Of a DNA stretch of 64,000 nt, positions 59,528 to 64,000 are shown piece by piece. How positions within the stretch are numbered: position 1 is the first letter of the stretch; each line of letters opens with the position of its first letter. Origin of the DNA: Pseudoflavitalea rhizosphaerae (GTDB lineage: Bacteria; Bacteroidota; Bacteroidia; Chitinophagales; Chitinophagaceae). The stretch is taken from contig NZ_RCSU01000002.1 in the NCBI RefSeq assembly GCF_003991355.1, positions 620,001-684,000 on the forward strand, written 5' to 3'. Position numbers and translations under genes: made by a program. The notes below the pieces were generated by a model. The model was not told where the DNA came from, did no database searches, and saw only the letters and a list, made by a program, of their open reading frames with translations.

Positions 59528-62500
59528 ATGTTGAAAAAGATCTTCAAGGTAACAGGAATTATTCTGTTGGTGCTGCTCATCATACTTTTTGCAGCGCCTT
59601 ATCTTTTCAAAGACAAGATTGCCAAAATCGTTAAAGAGCAGATCAACAAGAATGTTGCTGCCAAAGTGGATTTTACAGACCTCAGCCTGAGTTTCTTCCG
59701 GCATTTCCCCAGCGCATCCGTTGCGTTGTCTGACCTGCAGGTTACAGGCCCCGAGCCCTTCGGTAAAGACACATTGATCAGCGCCAAAGAGATCTCCGCA
59801 GCCGTTGATCTTTTCAGTTTGTTTGGAGACCAGATCAAAGTTACCCGCGTGAACATTGATCAACCCAGGATCCATGCCCTCGTGAATAAAGAAGGAAAGG
59901 CCAACTGGGATATCATGCTGCCGGATACCACAACTGCAACTCCTGAAACACCTGAAGAGCCATCTTCCTTCAAAATGAATTTGAAGAAGTATGCTATCAG
60001 TGATGCATATGTGCACTACGCTGATGCCACCAGCGGAATGAGCGCCGAAATCAATCACCTCAACCACGAAGGCTCCGGCGACTTCACCGCCGATCTCTTC
60101 ACGCTCAGCACCGGCACCAACGCCTCCGCAGTCACTTTCACCTATGGAGGCATCCCCTACCTTGCCAAAACGCAAACCAATATCGACCTCGATATCGAGA
60201 TCGACAGCAAGAACAGCAAATACACTTTCAATACAGAAGAGATCGCATTGAACGACCTCAAGATCGCCGCCAAAGGATTCTTCCAGCTGGTGAACGACAG
60301 CACCTATAAGATGGACATCGCCTTCAATGCGCCCGGCACGGAATTCAAGAGCATCCTCAGCCTCATCCCCGCTGTATACGCCAATGATTTCGCTAAAGTG
60401 AAGACCAGCGGCAAGGCCCTGCTCAATGGATTCGTGAAAGGCACCTACAGCGGCGCACAAATGCCGGCCTATAACCTGAACCTCCTGGTGGAAAACGGAT
60501 TTTTCCAATATCCCGATCTGCCCAAGCCGGTGCAGAATATCAACCTGCAGGTGAAAGTGGACAATCCCGATGGCATAACCGATAATGCCGTAGTGGAGAT
60601 CCCCAAAGCGCATATCGAATTCGGCTCTGATCCTTTCGATTTCCACCTGCTGCTGAAGAAGCCTGTCACCGATCAATACATCGATGCCGGCGCCAAAGGC
60701 AAACTCGATCTCGCAGGCATCACGCAATTTGTGAAACTGCCGGATGGCACCAAACTCGCGGGCCTCGTGAATGCGGATATCGCAGCAAAAGGAAATATGG
60801 CCGTAGTGACACAACAGAAACCCGGACAATTTTCCGCGCAGGGCTTTGTAGACATCAGTAAACTATTCTATTCATCACCCGACTTCCCTGCGCCGATCCA
60901 GAATACCAGTGCACGCATCGACGTTAGTAACCCTGATGGTGTGCCAGACCATACTGTTGTGAAGATCCCTGCCGCTCACGTGGAAGTGGGAAAAGATATG
61001 GCTGACCTCACATTATCATTGCAGACGCCCGCCTCCGATCCTGCATTTGACGGTACACTCAAAGGCGGGTTCAATCTCGCCAATGTAGCGCAGTTCTACA
61101 CTTTCGAGCAAGGCACTTCCTTAGCCGGACAGGTGAACGCCAATATAGCATTCAAAGGGAAGAAATCGATGATCGATAAAAGTCAGTATGATGCCATCCA
61201 GACTAACGGCACCGTACAAGCGACAAACATTTCCTATAAATCGAAGGATTACCCCGATGGCGTGAACATCACCAACAGCCTCTTCACCTTCAATCCGAAA
61301 AACGTTACCGTGAACAACCTGGCGGGTAATTTCATGCAAACGAATTTCAATGCCAATGGCAGCTTCGATAACCTCATCGGATATGCGCTGAAAGATGAAC
61401 CGCTGGCCGGAACGCTCAATGTGAATGCAGACAAAGTGGATCTCAACAAATTCATGGGTACCACTGCCCCGCCTGCTGCGGAGGAGAAGAAAGACAGTGC
61501 AACCGCGCCTGCAACAGCCGGCGATCCCTTCCTCGTTCCGAAGAATATCAAATTTTCGCTCAATACAAAAGTGAACAGCCTCCACTATGACAAAGTGGAT
61601 TATAAAAATATCAGCGGCTCCCTGCAACTGGCCGATGAAACCGTGTACATGAAGGATGTGAAACTGGAAGCGCTGGATGGCACCATCGGCCTCAGCGGCT
61701 CCTACTCCACCCGCGTGAACAAAAAGAAACCGGATATCGCCCTTACTTATGATGTGCAAAACCTGGACGTTCAGAAAACTTTCTTCGCTTACAATACCGT
61801 TCAGAAACTGATGCCCATCGGCAAGTTCATTGCCGGGAAGCTCACGTCGAAGATGAGTGTGAAAGGGCAACTTGGCGGCGATATGATGCCGGACCTCAGC
61901 TCACTAACGGGCGAGGGTACACTGTTTTTGCTGCAGGGCTTCCTCAGCAAATTCGGTCCGCTCGATAAACTGGCCAGCACCCTCAACCTGAGCGACCTGC
62001 AAAGTATTTCCGTAAAAGATATCAAGAATTATTTCGAGTTCGCCAATGGCAAAGTGCTGGTGAAACCTTTCAATGTTAAGGTGAAGGATATCGATATGGA
62101 GATCGGCGGTATGCACGGCCTTGATCAAAGCCTGGATTATGTGATCAACCTCAAAGTGCCCCGCGCCAAACTGGGCAGCCAGGCCAATGAACTGGTGAAC
62201 AACCTGGCTTCGCAGGCCAATGCCAAAGGCATTCCCGTGAACATCAACGAAACCATCAGCTTCAAGGTGAACCTGGGCGGCTCCATTACCAATCCCGCCA
62301 TCAAAACCGATCTCAAAGGTTCAGGTGGCAGCCTGGCGCAGGACATGAAAGCACAGGCCGAAGAGTTTGTGGAAGCAAAGAAACGCGCCGCCGACAGCGC
62401 ACTGGCCGTAGCCAAACAACAGGCGAAGGACTCCCTGGAATCCGCGAAGAAAAAAGCTGCTGCCGCATTGAAAGATGAACTGGCCAAACAACTGAGTGGT

Positions 62501-62620
62501 AAGAAAGATACTTCCGGGGAGAAACAAGATATTAAGAAAGACCTGGAAAAGACGGGTAAAGGATTACTCGATAACCTACTCAAGAAAAAGAAACCAGCGG
62601 CGGATAGTACGAAGCAATGA
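59528..62620 (+). CDS. AsmA-like envelope protein
   Basis: 1030 aa. One N-terminal membrane span (about 6-25) followed by a very long periplasmic region of beta-strand repeats, the AsmA/TamB-type bridge fold implicated in phospholipid transport between membranes. 'FFRHFPSASVALSDLQVTG' and 'VDIPR'-like features near the N-terminus and 'LGGSITNPAIKTDLKGSG' near residue 915 are family marks. Two roughly 130-residue repeats are seen in the middle ('LPKPVQNINLQVKVDNPDG' and 'FPAPIQNTSARIDVSNPDG'). The last 90 residues are Lys/Ala/Glu-rich and probably a charged coiled coil. Confidence 0.85.
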   Translation: MLKKIFKVTGIILLVLLIILFAAPYLFKDKIAKIVKEQINKNVAAKVDFTDLSLSFFRHFPSASVALSDLQVTGPEPFGKDTLISAKEISAAVDLFSLFGDQIKVTRVNIDQPRIHALVNKEGKANWDIMLPDTTTATPETPEEPSSFKMNLKKYAISDAYVHYADATSGMSAEINHLNHEGSGDFTADLFTLSTGTNASAVTFTYGGIPYLAKTQTNIDLDIEIDSKNSKYTFNTEEIALNDLKIAAKGFFQLVNDSTYKMDIAFNAPGTEFKSILSLIPAVYANDFAKVKTSGKALLNGFVKGTYSGAQMPAYNLNLLVENGFFQYPDLPKPVQNINLQVKVDNPDGITDNAVVEIPKAHIEFGSDPFDFHLLLKKPVTDQYIDAGAKGKLDLAGITQFVKLPDGTKLAGLVNADIAAKGNMAVVTQQKPGQFSAQGFVDISKLFYSSPDFPAPIQNTSARIDVSNPDGVPDHTVVKIPAAHVEVGKDMADLTLSLQTPASDPAFDGTLKGGFNLANVAQFYTFEQGTSLAGQVNANIAFKGKKSMIDKSQYDAIQTNGTVQATNISYKSKDYPDGVNITNSLFTFNPKNVTVNNLAGNFMQTNFNANGSFDNLIGYALKDEPLAGTLNVNADKVDLNKFMGTTAPPAAEEKKDSATAPATAGDPFLVPKNIKFSLNTKVNSLHYDKVDYKNISGSLQLADETVYMKDVKLEALDGTIGLSGSYSTRVNKKKPDIALTYDVQNLDVQKTFFAYNTVQKLMPIGKFIAGKLTSKMSVKGQLGGDMMPDLSSLTGEGTLFLLQGFLSKFGPLDKLASTLNLSDLQSISVKDIKNYFEFANGKVLVKPFNVKVKDIDMEIGGMHGLDQSLDYVINLKVPRAKLGSQANELVNNLASQANAKGIPVNINETISFKVNLGGSITNPAIKTDLKGSGGSLAQDMKAQAEEFVEAKKRAADSALAVAKQQAKDSLESAKKKAAAALKDELAKQLSGKKDTSGEKQDIKKDLEKTGKGLLDNLLKKKKPAADSTKQ

Positions 62621-62672
62621 TGAAACTACCAAAAAAAATAGGGGAGCACAGGTTAATACAGCCGTTTTCCCC

Positions 62673-62680
62673 TATTTTTG
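62673..62680 (+). promoter_or_regulatory. Bacteroidota -7 promoter element for hppA (TATTTTTG)
   Basis: Exact match to TAnnTTTG, 47 bases before the ATG at 62728, leaving a leader of about 40 bases. Confidence 0.55.
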
Positions 62681-62727
62681 CCCTCCTTAAAACAAACTAA
62701 GATCAGAACTTACGAATTGAATTGCTT

Positions 62728-64000
62728 ATGGATAAACTGATTTATCTGGTTCCCGCGATGGGTGTTCTCGGGCTCCTGTACACTATGGTCAAATTCAAAT
62801 GGGTTTCCCAACAGGACGCCGGTAGTGATCGGATGAAAGAGATCTCCACCTATATCGCTGACGGAGCCATGGCCTTTCTCAAAGCAGAATGGAAGATCCT
62901 GGCTTACTTTGTAGTGATTGTAGCCCTTCTCCTTGGCTTCATGGCCAGTTCCAATCCGCACTCACACTGGTCAATCGCCATTGCATTTATTATCGGAGCA
63001 TTTTTCAGCGCCCTTGCAGGTTTCATCGGTATGCGCGTTGCCACCAAGGCCAACGTCCGCACTGCCAATGCCGCCCGCACCAGCCTGAAGAAAGCCCTCT
63101 CCGTTTCCTTCACAGGAGGTTCCGTGATGGGACTGGGTGTAGCCGGACTGGCTGTACTCGGCCTCGGCGGTCTCTTCATTATAGTAAAGGCCCTGCTGGT
63201 CCCCGATGGTTCTTCCGTGAACAGTGCAGACATGGTGAAAGCCATCGAAGTACTCACAGGTTTCTCCCTCGGTGCTGAATCCATCGCCCTCTTCGCCCGC
63301 GTGGGCGGAGGGATCTACACCAAGGCTGCCGACGTTGGCGCCGACCTCGTAGGTAAAGTGGAAGCAGGCATTCCGGAAGATGATCCCCGCAACCCCGCCA
63401 CCATCGCCGATAACGTAGGCGATAACGTGGGCGACGTTGCCGGCATGGGCGCCGACCTCTTCGGTTCCTATGTGGCTACTGTACTGGCAACGATGGTACT
63501 GGGACAGGAAACCATTGCAGTGGATGCATTCGGTGGACTGAGCCCCATCCTTCTTCCGATGCTGATTGCCGGTATCGGTATCCTCTTCTCTATTGTAGGA
63601 ACCTGGTTCGTTCGCATCAGCGATTCAGCCGGTATCAGCACAGACGCTGTTCAGAAAGCCCTCAATATGGGTAACTGGGGATCCATCGTGCTCACCGCCC
63701 TCGCTTCTGTTGGACTGGTATACTGGCTCCTTCCTGAAACGATGACCCTGCGCGGATATGAGTTCACCAAATGGGGTGTGCTCGGCGCTATCGGTGTAGG
63801 TCTTGCAGTAGGAACACTCATGAGCATCATCACTGAATACTATACGGCAATGGGTAAACGCCCGGTGCTGAGTATCGTTCGTCAGTCGGGCACCGGACAT
63901 GCCACCAACGTGATCGGTGGTCTGGCTGTTGGCATGGAGTCTACACTCCTGCCGATCCTCGTGCTGGCAGGCGGTATCTATGGTTCTTATGCCTGTGCAG
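62728..64000 (+). CDS. hppA: Membrane-bound proton/sodium-translocating pyrophosphatase, 5' part
   Basis: Open from ATG 62728 to the window edge: 424 codons of a protein normally about 700-760 aa. Translation gives many membrane helices and the PPi-binding signature 'DVGADLVGKVEAG' (Asp at about 202), followed by 'EDDPRNPATIADNVGDNVGDVAGMGADLFGSY', the diagnostic acidic Mg-PPi site. It couples PPi hydrolysis to ion pumping. Whether it is K+-dependent or pumps H+ or Na+ cannot be judged, because the deciding C-terminal residues lie outside the window. Confidence 0.95.
   Translation, partial: MDKLIYLVPAMGVLGLLYTMVKFKWVSQQDAGSDRMKEISTYIADGAMAFLKAEWKILAYFVVIVALLLGFMASSNPHSHWSIAIAFIIGAFFSALAGFIGMRVATKANVRTANAARTSLKKALSVSFTGGSVMGLGVAGLAVLGLGGLFIIVKALLVPDGSSVNSADMVKAIEVLTGFSLGAESIALFARVGGGIYTKAADVGADLVGKVEAGIPEDDPRNPATIADNVGDNVGDVAGMGADLFGSYVATVLATMVLGQETIAVDAFGGLSPILLPMLIAGIGILFSIVGTWFVRISDSAGISTDAVQKALNMGNWGSIVLTALASVGLVYWLLPETMTLRGYEFTKWGVLGAIGVGLAVGTLMSIITEYYTAMGKRPVLSIVRQSGTGHATNVIGGLAVGMESTLLPILVLAGGIYGSYACA

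Noticed and set aside
59510-60829. Long open frame (439 codons) on the minus strand
   Set aside because: It lies fully opposite the AsmA-like gene, has no recognisable domain and odd composition. It is a shadow of a GC-rich coding strand.

Overview
The window looks like a chromosomal segment of a Bacteroidota bacterium, most likely of the Chitinophagaceae type (inference). The reasons are Bacteroidota-style promoters (TAnnTTTG), tandem FtsX/MacB-like permeases with a sigma-54 two-component system, an NHLM-type peptide export system, a large outer-membrane beta-barrel receptor, and the gene order miaB - sigma-54 regulator - lptE - TPR-like protein - secG - mltG. No tRNA, rRNA, CRISPR array or insertion sequence was recognised.

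Layout. 0-7.3 kb: a DUF1016/YhcG-type nuclease gene interrupted by an in-frame stop, a phosphoribosyltransferase, and a two-gene Fe-S electron-transfer module (1451-2767 and 5936-6715) split by an oppositely oriented four-gene operon (DinB, NRDE/TANGO2, ATP-grasp, LysE). 7.4-29.4 kb: a histidine kinase and sigma-54 response regulator diverge from an efflux-type cluster: adaptor, small exported protein, LolD-like ATPase, six double-FtsX permeases, second ATPase, TolC. The six permeases fall into two groups of three. The 10080-10412 leader carries a near-match to a sigma-54 promoter followed by an intrinsic terminator.

29.6-42.6 kb is the most interesting part: a ribosomal peptide natural product (RiPP) locus that I cannot match to a described product class. 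It holds a secreted proline-rich protein, an HlyD adaptor, a C39-peptidase ABC exporter, a second ABC exporter, a secreted helical protein, a radical SAM/SPASM enzyme, an 88-aa Nif11-like precursor ending in GG plus a 17-residue core, a cytochrome P450 with atypical motifs, a JmjC-like cupin oxygenase on the opposite strand, a PhyH-type 2-oxoglutarate dioxygenase and a luciferase-like flavin oxidoreductase. The expected flow is: precursor made, core modified by some of five oxidative enzymes, leader removed after GG by the C39 domain, product exported, perhaps through TolC.

42.6-49.6 kb: an exported WD40-caspase-like protein, a 670-base regulatory or small-RNA-like region with outward-facing terminators, a small HTH-like protein and an outer-membrane receptor. 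49.6-64 kb: housekeeping genes (miaB, sigma-54 activator, lptE, secG, mltG, YihY, redoxin, TlpA, trmH, AsmA-like protein, and the start of hppA, which runs off the window). Two large REP-like cruciform repeats (about 7252-7360 and 58703-58806) and a decayed half copy (46126-46143) are scattered between genes.
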